Counted from the stretch's first letter, positions 1-6,227 are shown. The stretch is DNA of 9,593 bases from Ignavibacteriota bacterium (GCA_003135995.1 PNBM01000372.1:1-9593), one strand, 5' to 3'. The notes: a model not told the origin generated them from the sequence alone. Translations and numbers: made by a program.

Positions 1-28
1 TGTATTGGTTCAGCGGAAAATGGACACA
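1..28 (+). repeat. IS terminal inverted repeat, distal to orfA (downstream of orfB)
   Basis: The first 28 bases match the reverse complement of 1356-1383 at 22 of 28 positions (mismatches at 5, 8, 14, 15, 17 and 27). The shared core is TTCAG followed by AAATGGACA. The TG dinucleotide at the tip is typical of IS3-family ends. Confidence 0.85.
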
Positions 29-51
29 AGGGTTGATTTAGTATTGTATAA

Positions 52-969
52 TTATACAGCATTTCTATAAAATAATCTATTCATTTTTGCCATCGCTAAT
101 TTATTTCTTCTTTCATCCAAACGCTTCTCGACTTTGTTTTTAACATAATCATCCGGAGTTAAATAATACAGGGAACTATGTAATCTTTTAGTGTTATAAA
201 ATTCAATAAACTCAGCAACCTGCCTTCTTGCATCTTCAAGGTTTATCAGGGATTTTTGCTGCAAGCATTCCTGATGCACGGTACGATGAAAGCGTTCTAT
301 CTTTCCGTTACTCTGAGGATATCTTACCGATGTTCTTACGTGTTTTAATTCCATATTTTTCATATAACTTGTAAAATCTTTTGATATAAACTGCGAGCCG
401 TTATCGCTTATCAGTCTTGGCTTTACGTCAGGGTATTTTTCTATGGCTCTTTGAACAACTATTTCTACGTCTGATTCCTGCATATGCGTTCTTAGCTCGT
501 GATGAACTATGTATCTGGTATATCCATCTATTATTGCTATCAGGAATAAAAATGTTCCTTTAAAGTTAACATATTTTATATCTATGTGCCAATGCTCGTT
601 GAACTTCTCCGGCTGTATAAATCCTTGTCCCTTTAAACTTGAACTTACCATATTCCAGCGGTTTAATAATCCTGCTTTTTTAAGTACTCTATACACAGAT
701 GATGGACTAACGGCTACCACATTTTCATCAAGCATCATGTAAGTTAATCTTCTATAGCCTTCCATTTGATGACTAAGAGCATATTGCACAATAGCATATT
801 TTTCCCATTCAAGTATCCAATGACTTTTTGGAACCTGTCCGTTATGTGATACGAAAAAAGAATCCCTGCTAAGCCAGTCGTAATACTTACTGCGGGCTAT
901 TCCAAGCCATCTAAGCAGGGTTTTACTGCTGATGCCTGTTCTATTTTGTTTTTCTGTAATGTATTCCAC
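52..969 (-). CDS. IS3-family transposase OrfB, DDE integrase core
   Basis: This is the catalytic half of the transposase. It cuts and joins DNA ends during copy-out/paste-in transposition. An N-terminal region (about residues 15-105, with LLRWLGIARSKYYDW and EGYRRLTYMML) resembles the HTH_21-type segment of IS3 OrfB. The integrase core follows, with a complete acidic triad: D130 in HWHIDIKY, D189 in LISDNGSQF and E225 in SNGKIERFH. The D189-E225 spacing of 35 residues is the family's DD(35)E signature. The tail NTKRLHSSLYYLTPDD is the usual C-terminal IS3 motif. The frame opens upstream of the GTG at 969 and continues back to the A9 run at 1027-1035. The real product is therefore most likely the OrfAB fusion, and the GTG start is only nominal. 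No residue of the triad is missing. Confidence 0.95.
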   Translation of the reverse strand: MEYITEKQNRTGISSKTLLRWLGIARSKYYDWLSRDSFFVSHNGQVPKSHWILEWEKYAIVQYALSHQMEGYRRLTYMMLDENVVAVSPSSVYRVLKKAGLLNRWNMVSSSLKGQGFIQPEKFNEHWHIDIKYVNFKGTFLFLIAIIDGYTRYIVHHELRTHMQESDVEIVVQRAIEKYPDVKPRLISDNGSQFISKDFTSYMKNMELKHVRTSVRYPQSNGKIERFHRTVHQECLQQKSLINLEDARRQVAEFIEFYNTKRLHSSLYYLTPDDYVKNKVEKRLDERRNKLAMAKMNRLFYRNAV

Positions 970-981
970 GATTTCTTCCTT

Positions 982-1035
982 ATGGTCCGGTTCGGTCCAT
1001 TTATGGTTTATATCAGTCCATCGATATTTTTTTTT
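982..1035 (-). promoter_or_regulatory. Programmed -1 frameshift site joining orfA to orfB
   Basis: The orfA mRNA has nine consecutive A residues (complement of 1027-1035), read ATA AAA AAA AAT in frame 0. Slipping back one base gives AAA TAT CGA TGG and then 17 further sense codons that run straight into the orfB frame at GTG 969. The fusion is 96 OrfA residues, 20 linker residues and 305 OrfB residues, 421 in total. About 26 bases downstream, 982-1000 is an imperfect 19-nt stem-loop (ATGG/CCAT and CCG/CGG arms, one A-A mismatch, AAC loop). This could stimulate slippage, although it is further away than usual. The shift is inferred from frame geometry and the known IS3 mechanism. Confidence 0.8.
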
Positions 1036-1316
1036 ATCATAATGTTCTCCTGAACGAGTTCTGCTATTATCTCATCCTTCAGTTTGAGTTTCTGTTCCAG
1101 CTTCTGTTGCTTCTCATCCTGCCTTGCAATATTAGGTTTCTGTTTTGATGAAAATGCTTCTTCTGCCTGTTCGAAGAGTTTCTTTTTCCAGTTGTATATA
1201 TCGTTTGCGTGTACCTGGTATTTTTCGGCAAGCTGGCTGATTGGAACCTGATTTTCAAGTAACTCTCTCAGGATTATTACTTTTTGTTGCGGTGATAAAT
1301 GTTTTCTTTTTGACAT
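1008..1316 (-). CDS. IS3-family transposase OrfA, HTH and coiled coil
   Basis: This is the DNA-binding partner or regulator of the IS3 transposase, which recognises the element ends and supplies the N-terminal part of OrfAB. Residues about 8-47 form a helix-turn-helix (QQKVIILRELLE, then ISQLAEKYQVHANDIYNWKKK). Residues about 65-96 are charged and rich in Leu and Ile (KLEQKLKLKDEIIAELVQEN), as expected for the oligomerising leucine-zipper region. The length of 102 residues is typical. The ATG at 1316 is preceded on the minus strand by AGGAG about 7 bases upstream, one of the few strong Shine-Dalgarno sites in the window. In frame 0 the protein ends soon after the slippery A run, adding only NIDGLI, which is the normal IS3 arrangement. 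Confidence 0.93.
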   Translation of the reverse strand: MSKRKHLSPQQKVIILRELLENQVPISQLAEKYQVHANDIYNWKKKLFEQAEEAFSSKQKPNIARQDEKQQKLEQKLKLKDEIIAELVQENIMIKKNIDGLI

Positions 1317-1355
1317 TGGATTTCTCCTTTTGTTTCTACAAAATTACGAAATTCC

Positions 1356-1383
1356 TTTGTCCATTTCCATCTGAAGCATTACA
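1356..1383 (-). repeat. IS terminal inverted repeat, upstream of orfA
   Basis: This is the partner of the repeat at 1-28, ending in ...CATTACA on the plus strand. It lies about 40 bp upstream of the orfA start, so the promoter for the transposase probably lies within or next to it. Confidence 0.85.
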
Positions 1384-1474
1384 ATTTCTTAATTAAATCT
1401 CATATATGCAAGTTTTGTGTCAATATGAGAAAATAAGTCAGGATATTCCAATTAAGATTAAAAACTCTAGAGCA

Positions 1475-1600
1475 TTTGACACTGATTTTTATGATTGTTA
1501 TGATTTCATATGAATTTTATTTAGTACTGAGTGCTAAGATATAAAGAACTTTCGATAATGATTTTTATGATAGATATGATTGTGTATGATTTTTTAGATA
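1475..1600 (+). repeat. Interspersed TTTGACACTG-type repeat, two adjacent copies
   Basis: The stretch 1475-1521 matches 7010-7056, the left flank of the GxxExxY gene, at 41 of 47 positions; the first 22 bases are identical. A second, more diverged copy starts 76 bp later at 1560 (GATTTTTATGAT, then GATATGATT and a TATGATTTTTTAG tail). There is no GxxExxY gene here, so these look like solo or decayed copies of the flank. Confidence 0.75.
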
Positions 1601-1640
1601 AGAGCGTAACGTAATATTTACTATTGAGTGTTAATCTTCT

Positions 1641-1692
1641 ATTCTTAATTCTTAATTCTTAATTCTTAATTCTTAATTCTTAATTCTTAATT
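1641..1692 (+). repeat. 7-bp tandem repeat (ATTCTTA), 7.4 copies
   Basis: Seven perfect ATTCTTA units plus a partial ATT end four bases before the stop codon of the minus-strand lipoprotein gene. Because the period is 7, the minus strand carries TAA in all three frames, making it a strong translational stop zone. Such a perfect short array is prone to slipped-strand copy-number change. Confidence 0.95.
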
Positions 1693-1695
1693 GAA

Positions 1696-2208
1696 TTAGA
1701 AGCTCTCGTCCTTCCATCTGTAGAATCTCCATTTGTCATTTGTGGTCGGGCGGATTACAGTGAAATCAGCGAATCCGTTCAGGCGAACTATGTCACTCGG
1801 ATTGAATGTTATGATTAGATTGAAGCTTCTTTTAATACTTTGTGATAATGTATCTCCGAGTTGTACCACTATATTATTCCAGATGATTTCAAGTGTTTGC
1901 GCATTTTGAAAAAGTCCGCTTGTAGTTTTCATTTCGGTGGGTTTATCCCATGATACATCATAACTGTGCTCATAATCACGATAAGTAAAAATAAAATCGC
2001 TTGTTAATAAATCACTGTAAACGGAAGTATCTTTAAATGTGTAAGCAAATTTAAAATTCTGAAATAATCCGTCTATAGTTTTCTGGTCTGTAATAATTTG
2101 TCCTGAAGTGGAGTTATCGATTTTGGGAGCGAAAATATTTTCGCAGGATGAAATTACAAAAATCAGTGAACAAAATACAATTTTCAATATGAAATCTTTT
2201 TTATGCAC
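1696..2208 (-). CDS. Small lipoprotein, NTF2-like pattern, function unknown
   Basis: From the GTG at 2208 the product has 170 residues and begins with a textbook lipoprotein signal: VHKKD, a hydrophobic stretch (FILKIVFCSLIFVIS) and lipobox ISS-C22. This suggests lipid anchoring in the outer or periplasm-facing membrane. I chose GTG 2208 over the ATG at 2283 because the longer form would bury the signal peptide behind 25 polar residues and overlap the preceding gene by 65 bases. The GTG lies 10 bases after that gene's stop. The mature part has the L-x2-F-x2-A-x3-KD-x3-Y-x2-L pattern seen in the upstream lipoprotein. It ends in W160-x4-W165-x-D167, also shared with that neighbour, so the two are probably diverged duplicates. 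The NTF2-like fold is an inference from length and pattern; no catalytic residues are recognised. Confidence 0.75.
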   Translation of the reverse strand: MHKKDFILKIVFCSLIFVISSCENIFAPKIDNSTSGQIITDQKTIDGLFQNFKFAYTFKDTSVYSDLLTSDFIFTYRDYEHSYDVSWDKPTEMKTTSGLFQNAQTLEIIWNNIVVQLGDTLSQSIKRSFNLIITFNPSDIVRLNGFADFTVIRPTTNDKWRFYRWKDESF

Positions 2209-2218
2209 TGCGAAATTG

Positions 2219-2806
2219 TTAGTTGCTGAAGTTTGCTTTAAGTACGCTCCATGTTGTATCTGTACTCGTTGATTTGAAATCAATCCAGTTATGAATTGAC
2301 CAGAGGCTCCTCGAATCCATTGACATAATGAATCTTAATTTTCCCTTTATTGTTTTCGAAACCGCAGTTTTCTGATGGTCTACCTGAAGTAAATAATCGG
2401 AATCAAAAACCGCCGTATCGGATGCGGATATCGGAGGGGTTGATGTGGAATAAAACAAAATTGAAGTCGCTTCCGGAAGCATCAATGCCAGCATATTCCT
2501 GAAATAAGCATTTTCATTTGTCAGAGTCCAGTTCCTGAAAACTGGGTATTGACTCTGTGAGGCAACATCTGCAATATAAGAAAAACGTCTCGTGGAATAA
2601 TTCGAATCGACAAAACACAAAACATAATTGTTCGCATTTTTTTCGGAAATAGCAGATTGCAGATTCGTAAGAACTATATCAGGAGATGTTGGCGGCTGAA
2701 AATTCGAACGTGACTCCGTAGGTGTTTCGGAATCTCTTGTCGAAAAGAGTCCGCAGCCCTCGAATACAAGAAAAATTATTATTAATATTTTAATACTTTT
2801 CCGCAA
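2219..2806 (-). CDS. Small lipoprotein, paralogue of the downstream gene, function unknown
   Basis: The product is 195 residues with a short signal peptide (MRKSIKILIIIFLVFEGC). The lipobox is FEG-C18, where Phe at -3 is atypical, so lipidation is likely but not certain. A Ser/Thr/Pro-rich linker (residues 22-42, ending FQPPTSPD) leads into a domain beginning IVLTNLQSAISEKNANNYVLCFVD. That reads like the first helices of an NTF2-like fold. The C-terminus carries GxxxF and W169-x4-W174-x-D176, matching the next gene. The start is TTG at 2806, which overlaps the methyltransferase end by 17 bases; GAGG lies about 10 bases upstream within that gene. The overlap points to translational coupling. 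I recognise no enzyme motif. Confidence 0.8.
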   Translation of the reverse strand: MRKSIKILIIIFLVFEGCGLFSTRDSETPTESRSNFQPPTSPDIVLTNLQSAISEKNANNYVLCFVDSNYSTRRFSYIADVASQSQYPVFRNWTLTNENAYFRNMLALMLPEATSILFYSTSTPPISASDTAVFDSDYLLQVDHQKTAVSKTIKGKLRFIMSMDSRSLWSIHNWIDFKSTSTDTTWSVLKANFSN

Positions 2807-3527
2807 AAATAATTAACCTCTTTGATAAATCTTTATCATAATAATTTCCATAATAATCTCCAAAAAACTCTATTATATCAAAACCAAGATAAATTAAATA
2901 ACTACAAATTTCAATCCTTGAATACAATTTTAAAATTTCGGAAAACTTCTCTTTTCCAATATAAATATCCTTTATTATAAAATTATTTTCAATGCGTCTT
3001 TTTTGTACTATTTCCATTCCATCAATTTTATCCTTTGATTCCACAACTATATTATCTTTTATATAATTGTCATTTAAAAAATCGAAAATAAAATAGCCGT
3101 TATCTTTTAAAGATTTTTTCGCGTTTGTGAATATTTTAAAATTTTCTTCGTCTTCGCTGAAATATCCAAAACTCGAAAATATATTTATCGCAATATCGAA
3201 AGAATTTTCGAAATTGAAATTTCTCATATCCTTTATGAGAAATTTTGCCTGTAATTTTTTTTCGGGTGATTTTTTTAAATTTATTTTTGCCTCTGAAATT
3301 AAATATTCGGAAAGGTCAAAACCCGTGACATCAAATCCGCGTTTTGCAAGCTCCAGTGTATGCCTCCCCGCTCCGCAGCAAATATCAAGAACCTTCGAGC
3401 CTTTTCTCAAATCTAATGTTCTCTGTATGAGGTTTATTAAATTCTGAGCTTCAGCAACGTCGCGATGTTTGTAAAGCTTTAAATAATATTTGCTCGAGAA
3501 CCATTTTTTATACCATTCTGAATTCAT
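2790..3527 (-). CDS. Class I SAM-dependent methyltransferase, substrate unknown
   Basis: This is a 245-residue Rossmann-fold methyltransferase. Residues 46-57 (VLDICCGAGRHT) are motif I, the glycine-rich SAM loop after beta-1. D71 in VTGFDLSE is the acidic residue ending beta-2 that normally binds the ribose hydroxyls. KDMRNF (99-104, D100) is the adenine-side motif, NIFSSFGYF (115-123) is the usual post-beta-4 motif, and FIFDFLND (146-153) is beta-5. About 35 N-terminal residues (EWYKKWFSSKYYLKLYKHRD) form a cap typical of small-molecule methyltransferases. The C-terminal part is very rich in Ile, Tyr and Phe. The ATG at 3527 has no clear Shine-Dalgarno. The gene is followed by the overlapping lipoprotein, so the two are probably co-expressed. 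The methyl acceptor cannot be told from sequence. Confidence 0.9.
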   Translation of the reverse strand: MNSEWYKKWFSSKYYLKLYKHRDVAEAQNLINLIQRTLDLRKGSKVLDICCGAGRHTLELAKRGFDVTGFDLSEYLISEAKINLKKSPEKKLQAKFLIKDMRNFNFENSFDIAINIFSSFGYFSEDEENFKIFTNAKKSLKDNGYFIFDFLNDNYIKDNIVVESKDKIDGMEIVQKRRIENNFIIKDIYIGKEKFSEILKLYSRIEICSYLIYLGFDIIEFFGDYYGNYYDKDLSKRLIIFAEKY

Positions 3528-3569
3528 AATGTAATTATAATATGATTAAATCTTTTATTGAGCCTTATC

Positions 3570-3615
3570 GTTCCATTTAAGAGTGCCTTCCCAATCGGGA
3601 TTGGAAATGAGGAAC
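3570..3615. repeat. Nested imperfect hairpin, degenerate GTTCC...GGAAC element
   Basis: An inner stem CCAATC (3591-3596) pairs with GATTGG (3599-3604) across a GG loop. Outer arms GTTCCATTT and AAATgaGGAAC pair with a two-base bulge. The outer GTTCC/GGAAC arms and CCCAA/TTGG core resemble the stems of the array at 6269-6531, so this may be a decayed relative. It lies upstream of the methyltransferase. Confidence 0.55.
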
Positions 3616-3620
3616 AAATC

Positions 3621-3648
3621 TGGTTACAACGCTCCAGCGTTGTAACCA
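3621..3648. repeat. Perfect 13-bp palindromic hairpin with CTCCAG head
   Basis: TGGTTACAACGCT (3621-3633) and AGCGTTGTAACCA (3636-3648) are perfect complements separated by CC. It sits 9 bases past the recR stop, where a terminator would be expected, but no T-run follows on either strand. It therefore looks more like a REP-type intergenic palindrome than a classical intrinsic terminator. It may still stabilise the 3' end of the recR mRNA or cause weak termination. Confidence 0.8.
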
Positions 3649-3657
3649 ATATAATCT

Positions 3658-4266
3658 TCAAACATCCACTCTTCCCTCAATCGCCTTTGCAAGCGTTACT
3701 TCGTCCGCAAATTCAAGATCAGAGCCTATAGGAATACCTCTTGCGATTCTAGTTATTTTAATATCAAGAGTTTTTAATAATTTATTTAAATATAATATAG
3801 TCGTTTCACCTTCAACCGTCGGATTCAAAGCAAGTATTAATTCTTTAACACTTTCATTTTTTGTGTCATCGAGCCTGTATAACAACTCTTTGATTTTAAT
3901 ATCGTTCGGTCCGATTCCATCAAGCGGAGATATTCTACCGTGCAAAACGTGATATAAGCCTCTGTACTCATTCGTCTTCTCGATTGCGAAAACATCTTTA
4001 GGGTCTTCTACAACACAAATTACATCCCTGTTTCTTTTTGATGAAGAACAAATTCTACAAACATCATCCTCGGTTATGTTACAGCAAATTGAACAGAATT
4101 TTATCTTATCCTTGACATCGACAAGCGATTTAGAAAGTTTTTCTACCTCTTCACGCGGTTGTCTAATAATGTGCATTGCAAGACGCTGAGCTGTTTTTCT
4201 GCCTATTTGCGGAAGTTTGGATAATTCATCTACAAGAGATTCAAGAGAATCTGAAATATTTACCAT
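3658..4266 (-). CDS. recR: Recombination mediator protein RecR
   Basis: RecR works with RecO (and RecF) to load RecA on SSB-coated single-stranded DNA in gap repair. The 202 residues match the usual length. A helix-hairpin-helix lies at about 9-35 ([20 protein letters not shown]), a C4 zinc finger at C58-x2-C61 and C70-x2-C73, and the Toprim domain from about 82 ([15 protein letters not shown], with E87 and D88, then [17 protein letters not shown]). The C-terminal [20 protein letters not shown] is the Walker-B-like RecR signature. The start is ATG 4266, with a weak AGG upstream. It lies downstream of ybaB in the same direction, a very common bacterial order (often dnaX-ybaB-recR), but dnaX is not beside it here. 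A 140-bp gap containing a hairpin separates it from ybaB. Confidence 0.98.
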   Translation of the reverse strand: MVNISDSLESLVDELSKLPQIGRKTAQRLAMHIIRQPREEVEKLSKSLVDVKDKIKFCSICCNITEDDVCRICSSSKRNRDVICVVEDPKDVFAIEKTNEYRGLYHVLHGRISPLDGIGPNDIKIKELLYRLDDTKNESVKELILALNPTVEGETTILYLNKLLKTLDIKITRIARGIPIGSDLEFADEVTLAKAIEGRVDV

Positions 4267-4336
4267 AATTTATTTGACCTGAAACAAAATTAAAAATTAG
4301 AGAATAATTATTTTAATTTATTTATAAAGATTTTAA

Positions 4337-4368
4337 CCTCTCCCCTAACCCTCTCTTATCAGGAGAGG
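4337..4368. repeat. CCTCTCC...GGAGAGG hairpin between ybaB and recR
   Basis: CCTCTCC at 4337-4343 can pair with GGAGAGG at 4362-4368. Alternatively the tighter stem CCTCTC (4350-4355) with GAGAGG (4363-4368) encloses a 7-nt loop. The CCTCTCCCCTAACCCTCTC wording resembles dispersed intergenic repeats found in many bacterial genomes. It could attenuate read-through from ybaB into recR, but no T-run follows on the minus strand. Confidence 0.5.
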
Positions 4369-4406
4369 AAAAAAGGAGCATAAAATTTCGCATACGAAAA
4401 TATATA

Positions 4407-4742
4407 TTAAAACCCGGGGAGATTTAATCCGGGTATATTAGGAATCATACCTGATGTTGCTTTTGACATTTCTTCATTTGCCATTTTCTGAGAACTGTCA
4501 ATAGCTTTATTGATTGCCGCAATAAGTAAATCCTCAAGCATTTCTGTATCACCGGAAGACAGCACTTCTTTTTCAATTTCGATTTTTTGCAATTGCAATT
4601 TTCCATTGATAGTAACTTTTACCATTCCGCCCCCGGATTCTTCAACTATCAGTTTGCTGTCAAGTTCATTCTGAATCTGTTCCATTTTCTCCTGCATTTT
4701 TTTCACCTGTTTGAGCATTCCCTGCATTTGATTTGGTTTCAT
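4407..4742 (-). CDS. ybaB: YbaB/EbfC-family nucleoid-associated protein
   Basis: This small DNA-binding protein forms homodimers that coat the nucleoid and influence expression; it is usually encoded between dnaX and recR. The 111 residues are typical. The N-terminal helix (residues about 5-30, [21 protein letters not shown]) is the family's Met/Gln-rich start. The central beta part holds [25 protein letters not shown], the most conserved block. A second helix ([22 protein letters not shown]) and a Gly/Pro-rich tail ([13 protein letters not shown]) follow. AGGAG lies about 10 bases before ATG 4742, a good ribosome-binding site. The stop of the upstream exonuclease gene is 36 bases away, so co-transcription is likely. 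Confidence 0.97.
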   Translation of the reverse strand: MKPNQMQGMLKQVKKMQEKMEQIQNELDSKLIVEESGGGMVKVTINGKLQLQKIEIEKEVLSSGDTEMLEDLLIAAINKAIDSSQKMANEEMSKATSGMIPNIPGLNLPGF

Positions 4743-4778
4743 TTAATTATTTCTCCTATGTTTTTATAAATTAATTTT

Positions 4779-5495
4779 TTATTTGATGTTTAATAATTCT
4801 GTCCATTTATTGAATAACTTTGTCGTAGCTATAACATCGCCCATGCAATAATCAGCCAGAATTTTATACTGCTTGCTTTCGTAAATCTCTTTCACCTTAT
4901 CTCCCTGCACACCGTTCACCTTCGGACTTTCAATCCCGAGTTGCTTGCAATAAAAGTCGAGTGAGAATTTTCTTCTTGCACCGGTCGGCGAATGCCTGTT
5001 GAATGTAAGTTCTTTCATAAGGTCAATGTGATAATCCTTGAATGTAAAATCAGAACCACGCATTAAATTTTCAGATGGTTTAATTCCAAGTATAAAAGAA
5101 CGTAGCATGATAAACGGACAATCAAATTCACGCCCGTTAAACGTGACATATAAATTATACCCTTTATCCTTTACCGTTTTCCAAAAAGTTTCTATGATTC
5201 CGGTTTCATTTTTGCAAATATAATTAATGTTTTCTTTTTCGGAATCAATTTTAATATCTTCTTCGGAATTTATTAAAACGCACCCCTTTTCGTTAACGAC
5301 ATCAAGCATGCCGATTGCGACTATCTGCGAGGTAAACGGATTGAAAACAAGGTTTTCTATCACTGTCTGTTTTTCTTCATCTGTTTTAGCGTATTTGGTC
5401 AGATATTTTTGAGTATCTTCGTCGTAATTTTCAAAATTAAAAGCCACTACTTCTAAATCGAAAGCTAATATTTTTTTATTTGTTAAATCTATCAT
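4779..5495 (-). CDS. PolB-like DEDDy 3'-5' exonuclease
   Basis: This is a stand-alone exonuclease of the kind classed as predicted 3'-5' exonuclease related to the B-family polymerase proofreading domain; it would remove nucleotides from DNA or RNA 3' ends using two metals. The 238 residues carry all three Exo motifs. Exo I is ILAFDLEVV with D13 and E15, Exo II is VTFNGREFDCPFI with D125, and Exo III is YCMGDVIATTKL with Y216 and D220 (the DEDDy pattern). HIDLMKEL (D158) between motifs II and III is also usual. No polymerase domain is present. The start is ATG 5495, 12 bases after the stop of the BshB1-like gene, and ybaB follows 36 bases downstream. The neighbourhood of ybaB and recR fits a role in DNA maintenance, but the substrate is unknown. 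Confidence 0.88.
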   Translation of the reverse strand: MIDLTNKKILAFDLEVVAFNFENYDEDTQKYLTKYAKTDEEKQTVIENLVFNPFTSQIVAIGMLDVVNEKGCVLINSEEDIKIDSEKENINYICKNETGIIETFWKTVKDKGYNLYVTFNGREFDCPFIMLRSFILGIKPSENLMRGSDFTFKDYHIDLMKELTFNRHSPTGARRKFSLDFYCKQLGIESPKVNGVQGDKVKEIYESKQYKILADYCMGDVIATTKLFNKWTELLNIK

Positions 5496-5507
5496 AGTTT
5501 AAAACAA

Positions 5508-6227
5508 CTAAATTTCAAATAAATTCTTGGAATTAATTTTTAAATTCTCAGGGCAATAAAAAGGCTCACCAAATTCTGTCCCGATTTTAAAACCGTGATA
5601 ACGCGCTTTCGATTCAATATCATAATAAAATAATTTACTGCTGATATAGGTCTCGGGCTCGCTTTTTTTGTTAACGCTGTAGAATTGCGAATCGTAACAT
5701 TTGATTGCTTTCATTTTCTTTTCAAAAGTATCACTTATATCAACGATGAAACTGACCGGTATTTCAAAAGCATGCCTGTAATAATATATTTTCTTTGGTC
5801 TGTATGCTTCTGTTTTAGGAATTACGATTTTCTTCAGCCCTGAATAATATACTGATTCGCGGATAATATTGCTCGCATTAATATGGTCAGGATGCCTGTC
5901 GTCGGGATATGGAGCAAATACAATTTCAGGTTTATAAATCCGTAATATTTTTATAATTTTTAACCTGTTCGCATAAGTATTCTGAATATCACCGTCTTTT
6001 AATTTTAAATTTTCACGACACGAAATACCCATTGTTTTATTTGCATTTTCGGTCTCTTTTTTCCTTATCTGAAGATTCCCGCGCGTACTTAATTCCCCCT
6101 GGGTTAAATCACAAATCCCGGCATTTTTCCCGTCATCAACGAGTTTAATCAAAGTACCGCCGCATGTTAATTCTATATCATCAGGGTGACTTCCGAAAAA
6201 TAAAGCATGTAATTTTTTATTTTTCAA
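5508..6227 (-). CDS. bshB1: PIG-L/LmbE deacetylase, probable BshB1 of bacillithiol synthesis
   Basis: The product is a zinc-dependent N-acetylglucosamine deacetylase of the LmbE superfamily. BshB1 removes acetate from GlcNAc-malate, the second step of bacillithiol synthesis. Zinc ligands are visible as H14 and D17 in SHPDDIE (D16 the likely general base) and H115 in DRHPDH. Other BshB1-type landmarks are CGGTL (22-26), DLTQGELSTRGN (40-51), NLKLKDGDIQN (73-83), FAPYPDDRHPDH (104-115), VDISDTFEKKMKAIKCYDSQF, and an ending with FKIGTEFGEPFY. The 239-residue length fits. Ser13 replaces the more common Ala or Pro before HPDD. It is the first gene of the minus-strand series and faces the hairpin array at 6269-6531. 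No other bacillithiol gene (bshA, bshC) is in view, so the exact substrate is inferred from motif resemblance. Confidence 0.85.
   Translation of the reverse strand: MKNKKLHALFFGSHPDDIELTCGGTLIKLVDDGKNAGICDLTQGELSTRGNLQIRKKETENANKTMGISCRENLKLKDGDIQNTYANRLKIIKILRIYKPEIVFAPYPDDRHPDHINASNIIRESVYYSGLKKIVIPKTEAYRPKKIYYYRHAFEIPVSFIVDISDTFEKKMKAIKCYDSQFYSVNKKSEPETYISSKLFYYDIESKARYHGFKIGTEFGEPFYCPENLKINSKNLFEI

Larger units (their letters stand above)
1..1383 (-). mobile_element. IS3-family insertion sequence, apparently complete
   Basis: The element contains the standard IS3 pair, orfA (HTH plus coiled coil) and orfB (DDE integrase), both on the minus strand and bounded by imperfect terminal inverted repeats starting 5'-TGTA. 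Its length of 1383 bp is usual for the family. The two frames are linked by an A9 run suited to -1 frameshifting, giving a predicted 421-residue OrfAB transposase. No stop or frameshift breaks either frame, so it may be active. The left tip coincides with base 1 of the window, so the left flank and any target-site duplication cannot be seen; the sequence just outside the right tip is ATTTC. The right end lies about 310 bp beyond the stop of the lipoprotein gene at 1696, so that gene is not interrupted. The IS3 subgroup was not determined. Confidence 0.93.
1384..1695. other. Non-coding interval between the IS and lipoprotein genes
   Basis: I see no credible gene here. It holds two diverged copies of a GATTTTTATGAT repeat (1475-1523 and 1558-1600) and a 7-bp tandem repeat (1641-1692). 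A weak CTCATAT/ATATGAG inverted repeat at 1399-1429 has a 17-nt loop and no obvious role. The interval lies downstream of the minus-strand gene set, so it could be a decayed landing zone for mobile sequences. Confidence 0.6.

Noticed and set aside
509..742. 77-residue plus-strand open frame inside the transposase
   Set aside because: It is antisense to orfB, which has the full DDE triad; no independent coding evidence.
1399..1429. CTCATAT/ATATGAG inverted repeat
   Set aside because: A 7-bp AT-rich stem with a 17-nt loop is expected by chance in this composition and has no adjacent gene start.
2209..2283. Upstream ATG at 2283 for the second lipoprotein
   Set aside because: It would place 25 polar residues before the signal peptide and overlap the previous gene by 65 bases. 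GTG 2208 gives a proper lipoprotein signal.
3127..3447. 106-residue plus-strand open frame
   Set aside because: It is antisense to the methyltransferase motif region and is low-complexity Phe/Ser/Lys, as expected for a shadow of an AT-rich gene.
3621..3648. Intrinsic terminator for recR
   Set aside because: The stem is ideal but neither strand has a following T-run, so I classed it as a palindromic repeat with at most weak termination.
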